A stretch of 64,000 nt of DNA from Alphaproteobacteria bacterium PA2 (GTDB lineage Bacteria; Pseudomonadota; Alphaproteobacteria; Caulobacterales; Caulobacteraceae): positions 2,329,001 to 2,393,000 of the forward strand of contig NKIZ01000001.1 of NCBI GenBank assembly GCA_002256425.1, given 5' to 3'. A program made the position numbers and the translations under genes. Shown one piece after another: positions 51,027 through 60,769 of the stretch. Below the pieces are notes generated by a model. That model saw only the letters and a program-made list of their open reading frames with translations. It made no database searches and was not told the DNA's origin. The stretch's first letter is position 1. Each line of letters begins with the position of its first letter.

Positions 51027-53690
51027 TCAGGCGACGGCTTCGAGACGCTTGAGGGCGCCTTCCAGCTTGGTTTTTGCGGCTTCAGCCTCAGCCAGGCGTT
51101 CACGATTTTCCTCGATCACCTCTTCCTTGGCCCGAGCCAGGAAGTCGGGATTGCCGAGTTTTTTCATGACGTGGGCGATGTCGCTCACATGACCGGCGAT
51201 CTCCTTGACCAGGCGGGTCTTTTCCGCCGCCAGATCGATGAACTCGGCCACCGGCAGGGCCAGGGTCGCCCCCTGAACCACGAAGGGAATGGCGCCCAGA
51301 GGAGCTTCAGCCTCGAACTTCACTTCGGAAACCCGCAGGGTCTGGGCGATAACGGCGGCATTGGCCTCCAGAACGGCGCGCTGTTCGGCCGTGGCGTCGA
51401 TCACCAGCAGGGCCGGACGGGCTGAATGCGGCACGTTGAGCTCCGCCTTGACCGAGCGGCCTTCAGTCACAGCAGCGACAATCAGGTCGATCTCGGCCTG
51501 GGCCTTCAGATCTACCAGATCCGGGGAGAGATCCGGCCAGCGGGCTGCCACCAGCAGGCCTTCAGGACGCCCAGCGCCAAGGTCCGCCGTCTGAGCCCAG
51601 AGTTCCTCGGTGAGGTAGGGCATGATCGGATGCAGCAGCTTCAGGATCTGATCGAGAACCCAGGCGGCGACAGCCTGGGTCTCAGCCCTGGCCGCCTCGT
51701 CTGAACCGGTCAGCAGGGGCTTGGACAGCTCCACATACCAGTCGCAGAAGGTGTTCCAGATGAAGCGGTAAAGGACGGTCGCCGCACCATCGAAGCCGCA
51801 GCTGGCTATGGCTTCGGTGACGGCGACAGAGGCCCTCTGGGTTTCGCCGATGATCCAGCGATTGAGCACGCCCTTGACCTGGGCCGGGTCAAATCCCTCG
51901 GCCCGGGCGCAGCCATTCATCTGGCAGAATCGCGCGGCGTTCCACAGCTTGGTGCCGAAATTGCGATAACCCTCAATGCGTTGGGTCGAGAGCTTGATGT
52001 CCCTGCCCTGCCCCGACATGGCTGTCAGGGTGAACCTCAGGGCGTCTGCCCCGTATTCATCCACCAGTTCAAGGGGGTCCATGACATTGCCCTTGGACTT
52101 GGACATCTTCTTGCCGGCCGCGTCCCGGACCAGGGCATTGAAGAAGACCCGCTTGAACGGGACCTCGCCCGTGAAGTGCAGGCCCATCATCATCATCCGG
52201 GCGACCCAGTAGAAGATGATGTCAAAACCGGTCACCAGGGTATGGGTCGGGTAGAAGCGCGCCAGGTCGGCGGTCTTTTCCGGCCAGCCAAGGGTCGAGA
52301 AGGGCCAGAGGCCTGAAGAGAACCAGGTGTCGAGAACGTCCTCGTCCTGCTTCAGCTCTTCATCACGGCCATAATGTTCGCGGGCGGCGGCCCGGGCCAG
52401 GGCCTCGGTTTCCTCAACGAAGATCCTGCCGTCAGGACCATACCAGGCCGGGATCCGGTGTCCCCACCAGAGCTGGCGGGAAATGCACCAGGGCTCGATG
52501 TTCCGCATCCACTCGTAATAGGTCTTTTCCCAGGCCTTGGGCTCGAGGACCGTACGCCCCTCCTCCACCGCCTTGATGGCGGGTTGGGCCAGGGTCTTGG
52601 CGTCCACATACCACTGATCGGTCAGATAGGGCTCGACCACGACACCGGAGCGGTCGCCGTGCGGGACGGCGTGCTTCGTCTTCTCGATCTCCCGCAGGAG
52701 GCCGAGCTCTTCGAAGGTTTCGACCACCTTCTTGCGGGCGGCGAAACGATCCAGGCCCTGATATTCCCGGGGGCCGTTCTCGTTGATCTTCGCAAAGGCG
52801 TCGAAGATGTTGATCATCGGCAGGTTGTTGCGCTTGCCGACCATGAAGTCGTTGAAGTCGTGGGCCGGGGTGATCTTCACGGCCCCCGAGCCCTTTTCCG
52901 GGTCGGCATAGTCGTCGGCAATGATCGGAATGGGCCGGTTGACGATGGGCAGGCGCACAGCCTTGCCGATCAGGTGCTGATAGCGCTCATCCTTCGGGTT
53001 CACGGCGATGGCCGTATCGCCCAGCATGGTTTCAGGGCGGGTGGTGGCCACCACGATCTCGCCCGTACCGTCTTCCAGAGGATAGGCGAAGTGCCAGAAG
53101 TGGCCGTCGACCTCCTTCTGCTCGACTTCGAGGTCAGAGATCGCCGTCTGCAGGGCTGGATCCCAGTTCACCAGCCGCTTGTCGCGATAGAGCAGCTTCT
53201 GCTTGTAGAGGGTGACAAACACCTTCCGAACAGCGGCGCTGAGCCCCTCATCCAGGGTAAAGCGCTCCCGGCTCCAGTCGCACGAAGCGCCGAGGCGTCG
53301 CAGCTGGTTGGTGATGGTTCCGCCGCTCTCGGCCTTCCATTCCCAGACCTTGGCCACAAAGGCTTCGCGGCCCATGTCCCGGCGGGTCATGTTGCCGGCA
53401 GCAGCCAGCTGACGTTCAACCACCATCTGGGTCGCAATGCCGGCGTGGTCCGTCCCCGGCAGCCACAGGGCAGCCTTGCCGCGCATGCGCTCGAAGCGGA
53501 TCAGCACATCCTGGAGGGTATTGTTCAGGGCATGGCCGATGTGCAGGGACCCCGTCACATTGGGCGGAGGGATCACTATGGAGAACGGCTCTGCAGCCGG
53601 ATCATCGGTCGGCGCAAAGGCGCCCGACGATTCCCATTGGGCGTAGAGACGCGGTTCAGCGGTTTTTGGATCGAAATTTTTGTCTAGCAT
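51027..53690 (-). CDS. valS: Valyl-tRNA synthetase
   Basis: An 887-residue class I aminoacyl-tRNA synthetase. It opens [19 protein letters not shown]. The HIGH motif is at residues 50-53 ([17 protein letters not shown]) and KMSKS appears in [14 protein letters not shown]. The CP1 editing domain shows [13 protein letters not shown], and the C-terminal coiled coil has [20 protein letters not shown]. It charges tRNA-Val. The ATG at 53690 fits the family start; the longer reading adds 12 unrelated residues. Confidence 0.98.
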   Translation of the reverse strand: MLDKNFDPKTAEPRLYAQWESSGAFAPTDDPAAEPFSIVIPPPNVTGSLHIGHALNNTLQDVLIRFERMRGKAALWLPGTDHAGIATQMVVERQLAAAGNMTRRDMGREAFVAKVWEWKAESGGTITNQLRRLGASCDWSRERFTLDEGLSAAVRKVFVTLYKQKLLYRDKRLVNWDPALQTAISDLEVEQKEVDGHFWHFAYPLEDGTGEIVVATTRPETMLGDTAIAVNPKDERYQHLIGKAVRLPIVNRPIPIIADDYADPEKGSGAVKITPAHDFNDFMVGKRNNLPMINIFDAFAKINENGPREYQGLDRFAARKKVVETFEELGLLREIEKTKHAVPHGDRSGVVVEPYLTDQWYVDAKTLAQPAIKAVEEGRTVLEPKAWEKTYYEWMRNIEPWCISRQLWWGHRIPAWYGPDGRIFVEETEALARAAAREHYGRDEELKQDEDVLDTWFSSGLWPFSTLGWPEKTADLARFYPTHTLVTGFDIIFYWVARMMMMGLHFTGEVPFKRVFFNALVRDAAGKKMSKSKGNVMDPLELVDEYGADALRFTLTAMSGQGRDIKLSTQRIEGYRNFGTKLWNAARFCQMNGCARAEGFDPAQVKGVLNRWIIGETQRASVAVTEAIASCGFDGAATVLYRFIWNTFCDWYVELSKPLLTGSDEAARAETQAVAAWVLDQILKLLHPIMPYLTEELWAQTADLGAGRPEGLLVAARWPDLSPDLVDLKAQAEIDLIVAAVTEGRSVKAELNVPHSARPALLVIDATAEQRAVLEANAAVIAQTLRVSEVKFEAEAPLGAIPFVVQGATLALPVAEFIDLAAEKTRLVKEIAGHVSDIAHVMKKLGNPDFLARAKEEVIEENRERLAEAEAAKTKLEGALKRLEAVA

Positions 53691-53813
53691 GGCTCGCCTG
53701 TAGGCGGTGAATACACGCCCGATCACGCCCGCGAAAGGCGCGACAGAGCGGAATCAGGTGAGATCCCGCCCAATCCTGAAATCAGATCGCGAAATGGGCC
53801 GCCCGACGACGCC

Positions 53814-54377
53814 CTAGCCGCGGCTGCCGCGGGAAATACGCTCGACTTCGGCCTGGACGGTTTCCTGCACAATCCTGGGCAGATGGTCGTCAAGCCACTG
53901 CTTCAGCAAGGGCCTCAGCAGTTCGCGGGTTACGTCCTCAAGGGTGCGCCCGTCGCGAGGCATCAGAATTGAGGTCGAGAGGTGCTCGAACGCGGCCGCG
54001 GCTGCGCTGGCTGCGGGCGTACCTACCAGCCCAGGACCTGGGTCATAGGTGGGTTCCGGCAAGGGCGGCGGGACCGGCGCGGGGGTATAGACGTCCAGAT
54101 CACCGACCGTATCGACCTTTTCGGTCAATTCCAGAACATCGTCCTCGTATGCCGGCTCAGGTTCGGGCGGCGGGGGTGGAGGCGGCGGCGGGGGCGGTGG
54201 GGGCGGAGGTTCGTCCTCAAGGACGATGGGCGAAGGCTCGGGCGCTGGCTCGGGCAGAGGTTCTTCATCGGCAAGTGGAAGCGCTTCGCCGGCTGGCGCC
54301 TCATCTTCGGAAATAATCCGTCGGATGGAGGCGAGGATTTCCTCCATTGTCGGTTCTTGGGATTGAGAGTCAGACAT
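53814..54377 (-). CDS. popZ: PopZ-family polar organizing protein (DUF2497)
   Basis: A 187-residue protein. The N-terminal helix QEPTMEEILASIRRIISEDE and the C-terminal oligomerisation helices (VTRELLRPLLKQWLDDHLP, IVQETVQAEVERIS) are those of PopZ. Between them lies an acidic, proline-rich linker with 15 consecutive prolines (54174-54218). PopZ forms a condensate at the cell pole, anchors the ParB/parS centromere and recruits cell-cycle kinases. The neighbourhood with valS and a TolC gene agrees with Caulobacter. Confidence 0.93.
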   Translation of the reverse strand: MSDSQSQEPTMEEILASIRRIISEDEAPAGEALPLADEEPLPEPAPEPSPIVLEDEPPPPPPPPPPPPPPPEPEPAYEDDVLELTEKVDTVGDLDVYTPAPVPPPLPEPTYDPGPGLVGTPAASAAAAAFEHLSTSILMPRDGRTLEDVTRELLRPLLKQWLDDHLPRIVQETVQAEVERISRGSRG

Positions 54378-54518
54378 GGCGAACCGTCACTGAAGCGAAA
54401 GAGAATCCCTGCATTCGAGGCTGGGTATGCAGACGTGATCCTGCAATTTCCGGCGTAGGACGCAAGGACAGATTCGTGTGTGAGGCGAATCCGCGCACGG
54501 GAACCAATAGCGCCGGGG

Positions 54519-55973
54519 CTATTTCGGGGGCGTTCTTTCCGTCACGGCCGCCTTTTCCTTCGCCTTCGGCGTCAGGGCCGAATCGACGATTGCAATCGGC
54601 TCCTCCCAGGGCACCCAGCCCCAGGTCATCCGCAGCTTGTTGAAATTGGCCTTGGCGTCATAGCGGGACGTCGCCGGGATGAGGTCAGCCGTCAGGTGAC
54701 CCATCTGGTTCAGGACGGTCGCGGCGGCGACGTAGGCGTCGCGATTGGCGTTGACCTGGGAAAGCTGTGCCTGACGCAGTTCCTGTTCGGCGTTCAGCAC
54801 ATCCAGCGTGGTGCGCAGACCAACCTGCTGCTCCTGACGCACACCTTCCGCGGCAAGCCTGGCTGACTTCACCTGCTGCTCGGTGGAAATGATGTTCGCC
54901 CGGGCCGCGATCAGTGAACTCCAGGCCTGGGTAAGGCTCTGAATGACCGACCGACGGGTAATCTCGACCGTAATCCTGTCGACATTGTTCCGCTCGACTG
55001 CGGCGCGGACCCTGGAATTGGTCAGCCCGCCGGCAAAAAGCGGAATGGTCACAACAGCTGCGCCGGTGACATTGCGCGTGTAGGTTTCAGTATGCAGGGG
55101 CTGGGCCACCCCGCTTTCGCCCAGGGTCGCCTGCAGGGACAGGGACGGAAGTCGTTCCGCCCGAGCGCCCGCCACCCGGGCGCGGCCGGCGTCTTCGGCG
55201 TACTGCGCGCCACGGATCTGGGGATTGTCCTTTTCAGCGACATCCATGGCGCCGTCGATCGTCTCAGGGATCAGGGGATCCAGGGATGGAGGTGTAGCCA
55301 GTTCACCGGGCGCCTGACCAACCACAGCGGCGAAATTCGCCCTGCTCACCGCCAGTTGTCCCTGAGCGGATTGGCGGAGGGCGACGGACGCCGCCAGTCG
55401 GGCCTCCGACTGGGCCACGTCGGTGCGGGTGATTTCACCCACTTCGAAACGCGCCTTTGATTCTTCCAGCTGCCTTTGCAGGACCGCAACATTCTCGTTC
55501 TGGATCCGCAGGGATTCCTGATCCCGTCGGACATCCATATAGGCCTGGATCACCGCGCCCAGGACCTGAGCCTCGACCCGACGAAGGGCTTCACGACCTG
55601 AGAGGATGTCCCCCCGGGCCGCAGCAACCGCCGCACCAACCCGGCCGCCGGTGTAGATGGGCTGATTGAGGGAAAGGACGGCGCGACCCGAGTTTGACTC
55701 GATATTGCCGACCAGGGCCGGAATCCGGGTCTCGCTGTAACTGGCTGTGACCTGCCCGCTTGCGCTGGGCCGAAAACCGCTCCGGGCCTGAACCCAGTTT
55801 TCGTCAAGCGCCCTCAGGCTCGCCCTTTGCGCCTGGATCGTCGGATTGGACGCATAGGCCAGCGCTATGGCGTCGGCCAGGGTGTCGGCATGGGCCGACA
55901 AAGGCGCCAGACCCAACATCAGGGCGGCGGCGGAAACCGCGGCGATGGGAGCACCACGTGTTCGTCTAGACAT
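54519..55973 (-). CDS. TolC-family outer-membrane channel protein
   Basis: A 484-residue protein with a signal peptide (cleavage near AHA-DT). Two outer-membrane efflux domains are visible, starting LADAIALAYASNPTIQAQRA and QAWSSLIAARANIISTEQQV. The segment EQQVGLRTTLDVLNAEQEL is the typical TolC signature. It forms a trimeric channel for type I secretion or drug efflux. In Caulobacter, related RsaF proteins export the S-layer. It lies upstream of popZ and valS on the same strand. Confidence 0.93.
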   Translation of the reverse strand: MSRRTRGAPIAAVSAAALMLGLAPLSAHADTLADAIALAYASNPTIQAQRASLRALDENWVQARSGFRPSASGQVTASYSETRIPALVGNIESNSGRAVLSLNQPIYTGGRVGAAVAAARGDILSGREALRRVEAQVLGAVIQAYMDVRRDQESLRIQNENVAVLQRQLEESKARFEVGEITRTDVAQSEARLAASVALRQSAQGQLAVSRANFAAVVGQAPGELATPPSLDPLIPETIDGAMDVAEKDNPQIRGAQYAEDAGRARVAGARAERLPSLSLQATLGESGVAQPLHTETYTRNVTGAAVVTIPLFAGGLTNSRVRAAVERNNVDRITVEITRRSVIQSLTQAWSSLIAARANIISTEQQVKSARLAAEGVRQEQQVGLRTTLDVLNAEQELRQAQLSQVNANRDAYVAAATVLNQMGHLTADLIPATSRYDAKANFNKLRMTWGWVPWEEPIAIVDSALTPKAKEKAAVTERTPPK

Positions 55974-56096
55974 ACAGTATCCCCGACCAAAGCGAGAAAA
56001 AGCTTGGCCTCTTATGACCGTCGAATTGCCCGGCGACTAGAGGTCGTCACCTTAAGCTTTTTTCACACGCGATGGAGATTAAGATTTCAGCGCCGA

Positions 56097-56666
56097 CTAA
56101 AACGCAAAGCCTGCAGAAATCTCATGGCCTGCGAGAACCGGCGGCGTGGCGTCAAAAAGCACCCGGCGGCCAACGCCGTCAGCATTCCTGACATAGAGGC
56201 AGGCCTTGCCGACGGGACCGTCGCGCTCGACCAGAGCCATTCGTCCACCCAGGGCCAGGGCCTTGATCCAGGCCTCTGACGCCTTGCCAACCGCGCCTTC
56301 GACCACAATCAGATCAAAACCACCTGCCGGGACGGCATTCAGGTCGTCCCCATCGTGGCGGACAACATCAACCCCCATGTGGGACAGGACTGCGGCTGCA
56401 TAAGGCGCTGCAATCGCCAGCGCCTTCTCACCCTCGACCGGCTTGACGGCCTGGAGGAGTTTGGCGACATCGCGCGGCTTGAGAAGGGCGCGACCGGGGG
56501 AATACTCCAGCGGAGCGTCAGTATAGGCGAGATAGGCCTTGCCCTTCGGGGCGAAGTCTTCCCTTGGCAGGGCCAGCATGGCGTCCTGAATTCGCAAATC
56601 GGTGACGTCTGCGGTGCGAACCTGGCTGTCGACCATGTTTGCCCGGGCTGCGGCGAGATCAGTCAT
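56097..56666 (-). CDS. Protein-L-isoaspartate O-methyltransferase-like protein
   Basis: A 189-residue protein. The start DLAAARANMVDSQVRTADVTD and the segment LPREDFAPKGKAYLAYTD are the family N-terminus. A SAM region follows (GEKALAIAAPYAAAVLSHMG). It is shorter and more degenerate than the E. coli repair enzyme. Such forms are common upstream of tolC genes in alphaproteobacteria. It may repair damaged aspartates or have another role. Confidence 0.85.
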   Translation of the reverse strand: MTDLAAARANMVDSQVRTADVTDLRIQDAMLALPREDFAPKGKAYLAYTDAPLEYSPGRALLKPRDVAKLLQAVKPVEGEKALAIAAPYAAAVLSHMGVDVVRHDGDDLNAVPAGGFDLIVVEGAVGKASEAWIKALALGGRMALVERDGPVGKACLYVRNADGVGRRVLFDATPPVLAGHEISAGFAF

Positions 56667-56804
56667 GATTCTGGAAAATCCCTCGGCGACTCCCGGCGCT
56701 TATAGGTCTGTCCCCCACAAGAAGGCAATGCAAAGGCGCGAAGGTGATTGCCGTGTCGTATTGCTTCTGTTAGCCATCCCGCCCTCCCGGCTATGTCGGA
56801 ACTT

Positions 56805-56878
56805 GGCCTGATGGCGGAGTGGTTACGCAGCGGATTGCAAATCCGTGCACCCCGGTTCGATTCCGGGTCAGGCCTCCA
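56805..56878 (+). tRNA. tRNA-Cys (anticodon GCA) with encoded CCA
   Basis: Acceptor GGCCTGA/TCAGGCC, discriminator T, genomic CCA, anticodon loop around TTGCAAA and T-arm CCCGG-TTCGATT-CCGGG. U73 is the expected identity element for cysteine. Confidence 0.95.
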
Positions 56879-56923
56879 CAAATTCCAGAGCGGGAAAGCC
56901 CGCCGATCAGGGTGGACAAGGCC

Positions 56924-57130
56924 ATGGCGCTTTCTCTCCAACGTCGGTTCACAACGCCGGAACCAGACGAGACCCTGGAATCCCTGGCCGCCCGCGCCCT
57001 CCCCGACCTGCCGCTTGAGACCGCCATGGAGCAGATCCGCGGCTGGAACCTGCACATTTTCCTGATGCGTCGCCCGAGGGGGCTGCTGCTCGGCGGCGAC
57101 GTGGTCTTCATCGAGCCACCCCAGGCATGA
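56924..57130 (+). CDS. Small conserved protein, 68 residues
   Basis: Starts ALSLQRRFTTPEPDETLESL and ends RRPRGLLLGGDVVFIEPPQA. No signal or membrane segment is seen. It follows the tRNA-Cys gene by 45 bases. Its stop overlaps the start of the next small gene (ATGA). I do not recognise the family. The reading fits a compact fold with an acidic, helical N-terminal half and beta strands after it. Confidence 0.7.
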   Translation: MALSLQRRFTTPEPDETLESLAARALPDLPLETAMEQIRGWNLHIFLMRRPRGLLLGGDVVFIEPPQA

Positions 57131-57336
57131 GCCTGGCCACAGTCCTGGCGGCCGACATCGCCGCGGGCCATGATGGCGAAGCTGACCTTGTCATTACCGT
57201 CCGATACGAGAATGGTGTCGTAGGGTCCGTTACCCTTGACGCCGACTCCGCGTTTGAAATCATGCAATCCTGTGGCGCCGCCAGCTCCGCAGACCTCGTT
57301 GGCCGACCCTGGCGCGACATCATGAAGGGGGTTTGA
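57127..57336 (+). CDS. Small conserved protein, 69 residues
   Basis: A short protein with SLATVLAADIAAGHDGEADL, a beta-rich VITVRYENGVVGSVTLD and a C-terminal FEIMQSCGAASSADLVGRPW. It overlaps the small gene before it by four bases and ends directly before the start of the amidohydrolase gene. The three genes are therefore one translational unit. The function is unknown; it may be a partner of the amidohydrolase. Confidence 0.72.
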   Translation: MSLATVLAADIAAGHDGEADLVITVRYENGVVGSVTLDADSAFEIMQSCGAASSADLVGRPWRDIMKGV

Positions 57337-59004
57337 ATGTTCGACATCCTGATCAAGAACGGCATGATCGTTGATGGAACCGGCTCGGATGCCTTTTTCA
57401 GCGATATCGGCGTCAGGGACGGCAGGATCGCCGCCATCGGACCAGACCTGAAGGATGGCGGAAAACAGGTCATCGATGTCGCCGGAATGGTGGTGTCCCC
57501 CGGCTTCATCGATCCCCATACCCATTTCGACGTCCAGCTTCTTTGGGACGGCGCGGCGAAACCCGCCCTTGAGCACGGGGTGACCTCCATCATTCCAGGA
57601 AACTGCTCCCTCTCCCTAGCCCCCATCAAGGTTCAGGACCGCAAGGCCGTGGTGGGCATGTTCCAGCAGATCGAGGAAATGCCCCCGGAGGCCTTCACCC
57701 AGGCGTTCGACTGGACCTGGGAGGATTTCGCTGGTTACCGGAAGGCCATCGAGGCCTCGCTTTCCGTGAATGTGGCCCCCCTGGTGGGCCATAGCGTCAT
57801 CCGTCTTTGGGTCATGGGCGCCGACGCCCAGCAGCGCGCCGCCCGGCCGGACGAGATTTCCGCCATGCAGGACCTCCTGCGGGAATGCCTGGAGGCCGGC
57901 GCTGTGGGCCTGTCCACCAGCTTTGTCGATGTGGATGAGAACGCCCGTCCCGTCCCCAGCCGCTTCGCCCAGTATCAGGAGCTGGACGCCCTTTGCGCCG
58001 TCCTCGGCGAATTTGGCCGCATGCTCCAGATCGTGCCTGAATTCTACGACACGGACATCACCATCGCCCGGATAGATCAGCTGGCCGAGCTGTCCCTGAA
58101 GCACAGGATCCCCACGACCCTGTCTCCGGTCTTCGACAACCGCCAGTCCCCGAACAATGTGCCCCGCACCCTGGCGCGGATCGAGGAACAGACGGCGCGG
58201 GGGGCCAGGGTCTGGCCGCAGATGCAGACCCGCCCCATCGACATCAGCTTTTCACTGCTTCGGCCCAGCCTGTTCTTTGCCCGCCTGCCCAGCTGGATCA
58301 AGGTCCTGCGGCTGCCGGTAGCAGACAGGATCGCAGCCCTGCGGGATCCCGCCACAGCCGACAAGCTGGTGGCCGATGTCGGAGAAGATGGCGGCGTGCG
58401 CCTGATGGGAAGGCTTGTGGTCCGTGGCGGCGGCGAAGCCCCGGAACATCTGGTGGGTCGCACCCTGGGAGATCTTGCTACCGAGCGCGGTGAGGTTCCC
58501 GCCCGGGCGCTCATCAACCTGTCCCTGGAGAACGACCTGGACATCGCCTTCCTGGCGGCCAATGGCGGTCATGACTCAACCGAGCGGATCGGGCCCATGC
58601 TGGCCAATCCCCTGGTGCATATCGGCGCCAGCGACGGCGGCGCCCACATCAACTCGTTCTCCACCTATGGGGACACCGGCTATCTGTTCAGCGAGTTTGT
58701 CCGGAATTCCGGAGCCATGACCCTGGAACAGGCGGTCCGCAAGATCACCCTGGATACGGCCGAGATCTGGGGTCTGAAGGACCGCGGCGTTCTGAAACCG
58801 GGCTATGCGGCGGATGTGGTGATATTCGACCCGATGATCATAGACCGGGGTGATGAGCGACCGGTCTTCGACATGCCGGGCGGCGGCATGCGCTATGTCC
58901 GCGACTCCGTCGGGGTCGATACGGTCCTGGTCAATGGCCAGGTCGCCTGGGCCAGGGGCGTCTATACCGACGCAGCACCCGGCCGGATCTGCGAACTGGC
59001 CTGA
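57337..59004 (+). CDS. D-aminoacylase / N-acyl-D-amino-acid deacylase-type amidohydrolase
   Basis: A 555-residue metal-dependent hydrolase. The N-terminal GFIDPHTHFDVQLLWD gives His61 and His63, the C-terminal part shows HIGASDGGAHINSF with the catalytic Asp, and GYAADVVIFDP is the usual closing sheet. This is the layout of the D-aminoacylase/dihydroorotase group. It should hydrolyse an N-acyl or amide bond. The substrate is not clear. It follows two small genes with no gap. Confidence 0.9.
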   Translation: MFDILIKNGMIVDGTGSDAFFSDIGVRDGRIAAIGPDLKDGGKQVIDVAGMVVSPGFIDPHTHFDVQLLWDGAAKPALEHGVTSIIPGNCSLSLAPIKVQDRKAVVGMFQQIEEMPPEAFTQAFDWTWEDFAGYRKAIEASLSVNVAPLVGHSVIRLWVMGADAQQRAARPDEISAMQDLLRECLEAGAVGLSTSFVDVDENARPVPSRFAQYQELDALCAVLGEFGRMLQIVPEFYDTDITIARIDQLAELSLKHRIPTTLSPVFDNRQSPNNVPRTLARIEEQTARGARVWPQMQTRPIDISFSLLRPSLFFARLPSWIKVLRLPVADRIAALRDPATADKLVADVGEDGGVRLMGRLVVRGGGEAPEHLVGRTLGDLATERGEVPARALINLSLENDLDIAFLAANGGHDSTERIGPMLANPLVHIGASDGGAHINSFSTYGDTGYLFSEFVRNSGAMTLEQAVRKITLDTAEIWGLKDRGVLKPGYAADVVIFDPMIIDRGDERPVFDMPGGGMRYVRDSVGVDTVLVNGQVAWARGVYTDAAPGRICELA

Positions 59005-59011
59005 GCCCCGG

Positions 59012-59509
59012 CTATTCGGGGGTATTGCTGGTTCCCAGAGCCGCCTTGGCCTCGTCTGAACGCAGGGCGTCCGCGGGACAGGTGTCGCCCAGCCGCTTTG
59101 CGTCCGTGGTTGCCTTGCCCGACAGGGGCACACCGCCGATCTTGGTGGAAATGGACATGACCAGCTTGAAGGTTGTCGGCGAATAGGTCCCCTGGGCCGA
59201 GACATAGGCCACCTGCCCCTTCTTGGTGGCGCAACTGCCCTTCAGACGGATCTTGCCGTCGCCTGTGGCCCGGGTTGGATAGGTGCAGGCATAATGGCGG
59301 TTGCTGGGGCCGTTCAGGAACTTGGTGATTTCAGATCCCACCAGGCAGCGGTGCTCGATCTTCTTGGCTGAAAACAGCAGGGTGGCGATCTCGCCCACCT
59401 CCCAGTAGCCGGGCTTGGGCTTGCCATCCACAGACTCAGCGGCCATGGCCGGGGCTGCAAGGCAGGCGGAAACCACCGCCGTCAGAACAGCTGTGCGAAC
59501 CATGCTCAT
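59012..59509 (-). CDS. Secreted DUF3617 protein
   Basis: A 165-residue protein with a signal peptide (VLTAVVSACLAAPAMA). The mature part starts PKPGYWEVGEIATLLFSAKK and has CLVGSEITKFLNGP, the family pattern for DUF3617. Several cysteines may form disulfides. The function is unknown. AGGAG lies nine bases before the ATG at 59509; an ATG at 59515 is closer to it. It converges on the amidohydrolase with seven bases between stops. Confidence 0.82.
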   Translation of the reverse strand: MSMVRTAVLTAVVSACLAAPAMAAESVDGKPKPGYWEVGEIATLLFSAKKIEHRCLVGSEITKFLNGPSNRHYACTYPTRATGDGKIRLKGSCATKKGQVAYVSAQGTYSPTTFKLVMSISTKIGGVPLSGKATTDAKRLGDTCPADALRSDEAKAALGTSNTPE

Positions 59510-59638
59510 CTTCATCAACTCCTGAACATCTCATCCTAAGAGATAGGCGTCCCGGGCCCACAGTGCAGCCATCTCGTGTCCAAGGTGTGGCGTCGAGTCG
59601 GTCGGCCTTGTAAACCGGGCTCATCAGGAGATTCCCCT

Positions 59639-60769
59639 TTGGCCAAGACCGCTCCGACCAAAACCGCAGCACCTTCCGAAAGGCTGGAGGTCACCGTTGT
59701 GGTGCCAACCTTCAATGAGCGGGCCAATGTCGCCAAGCTGGTCAGCAAGGTCGAAGCTGTTCTGGCCGGGAAACGCTGGCAGATCATTTTCGTCGATGAC
59801 AACTCCCCGGATGGCACCGCCGCCGAGGTCAAGGCCATTGCCGCGGAAGATTCCCGGGTACAGTGCCTGCACCGCATGGGACGACGCGGGCTGGCGGGCG
59901 CGGTCATAGAAGGCATTCTGGCCAGCGCCGCCCCCTTTGTCGCCGTCATGGATGGCGACCTCCAGCACGACGAACGCCTGCTGCCGAAAATGCTCCAGGC
60001 CCTGCAGGCCGATGAGGCGGATCTGGTCGTGGGAAGCCGGTATGTGGGCGGGGAAGACGCCGACGCTTCGGCTCTTGGCGCCACCCGTGAGGCCGGCAGC
60101 CGGTTCGCCAACTGGCTGGGCCAGAAGGTTCTGCAGGTCCAGCTCAGCGACCCCATGAGCGGCTTTTTCATGATCCGGCGGGACAAGGTGGACCCGGTTG
60201 CGTCCAAGCTCGCCACGGACGGCTTCAAGATCCTGTTTGACATCGTGGCCTGCCAGCCGACGCCAATCCGCACCCTGGAACTGCCCTACACCTTCCGCGC
60301 CCGGGAGGCCGGCGACTCCAAGCTCGATAACGGCGTCGTGGTCCAGTATCTGGGCCTGCTGACCGCCAAGCTTACCCGTGACGCCGTATCACCCCGGTTC
60401 CTGATGTTCGCCATTGTCGGGGCCAGCGGCATAGTCGTGAACCTGGTTCTCCTGAGGGCCATGTTGAATGTCGGTTTCGACTCACAGGCCCTGTTTCCGT
60501 TCGCCCAGGCCTTTGCGGCCCTGGGCGCCATGACCTCGAACTATCTGATCAACAACTCCATCACCTACCGGGACCGTCGCAAGCAGGGGCTCGACCTGAT
60601 TGTGGGATATGTGAAGTTCTGCCTGCTTTGCAGCGTGCCGCTCGCAGCTAACGTGGCGGTGGCTTCGGTCGTCTATCAACATGGTGCAGCATGGATCGCG
60701 GCCGGGATCGCCGGCGCCGTGGTCGCTGCGGCCTGGAACTATGTAACCACGTCCAAGGCGGTATGGTGA
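59639..60769 (+). CDS. Polyprenyl-phosphate sugar synthase fused to GtrA domain, TTG start
   Basis: A 376-residue protein. The first part is a GT2/DPM domain with VTVVVPTFNERANVAKL, DDNSPDGTA and VMDGDLQHDE. The C-terminal third is a GtrA-type membrane domain with about four helices (FLMFAIVGASGIVVNLVLLR). The fusion loads a sugar on polyprenyl phosphate and flips it. There is no ATG; TTG at 59639 has AGGAG eight bases upstream. It overlaps the next gene by seven bases. Confidence 0.9.
   Translation: MAKTAPTKTAAPSERLEVTVVVPTFNERANVAKLVSKVEAVLAGKRWQIIFVDDNSPDGTAAEVKAIAAEDSRVQCLHRMGRRGLAGAVIEGILASAAPFVAVMDGDLQHDERLLPKMLQALQADEADLVVGSRYVGGEDADASALGATREAGSRFANWLGQKVLQVQLSDPMSGFFMIRRDKVDPVASKLATDGFKILFDIVACQPTPIRTLELPYTFRAREAGDSKLDNGVVVQYLGLLTAKLTRDAVSPRFLMFAIVGASGIVVNLVLLRAMLNVGFDSQALFPFAQAFAALGAMTSNYLINNSITYRDRRKQGLDLIVGYVKFCLLCSVPLAANVAVASVVYQHGAAWIAAGIAGAVVAAAWNYVTTSKAVW

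Noticed and set aside
52374..53687. Open frame opposite valS
   Set aside because: Antisense shadow of a conserved gene.
54174..54218. G/C-only repeat inside popZ as a possible DNA repeat or assembly error
   Set aside because: The frame stays open, and proline runs are expected in the PopZ linker.
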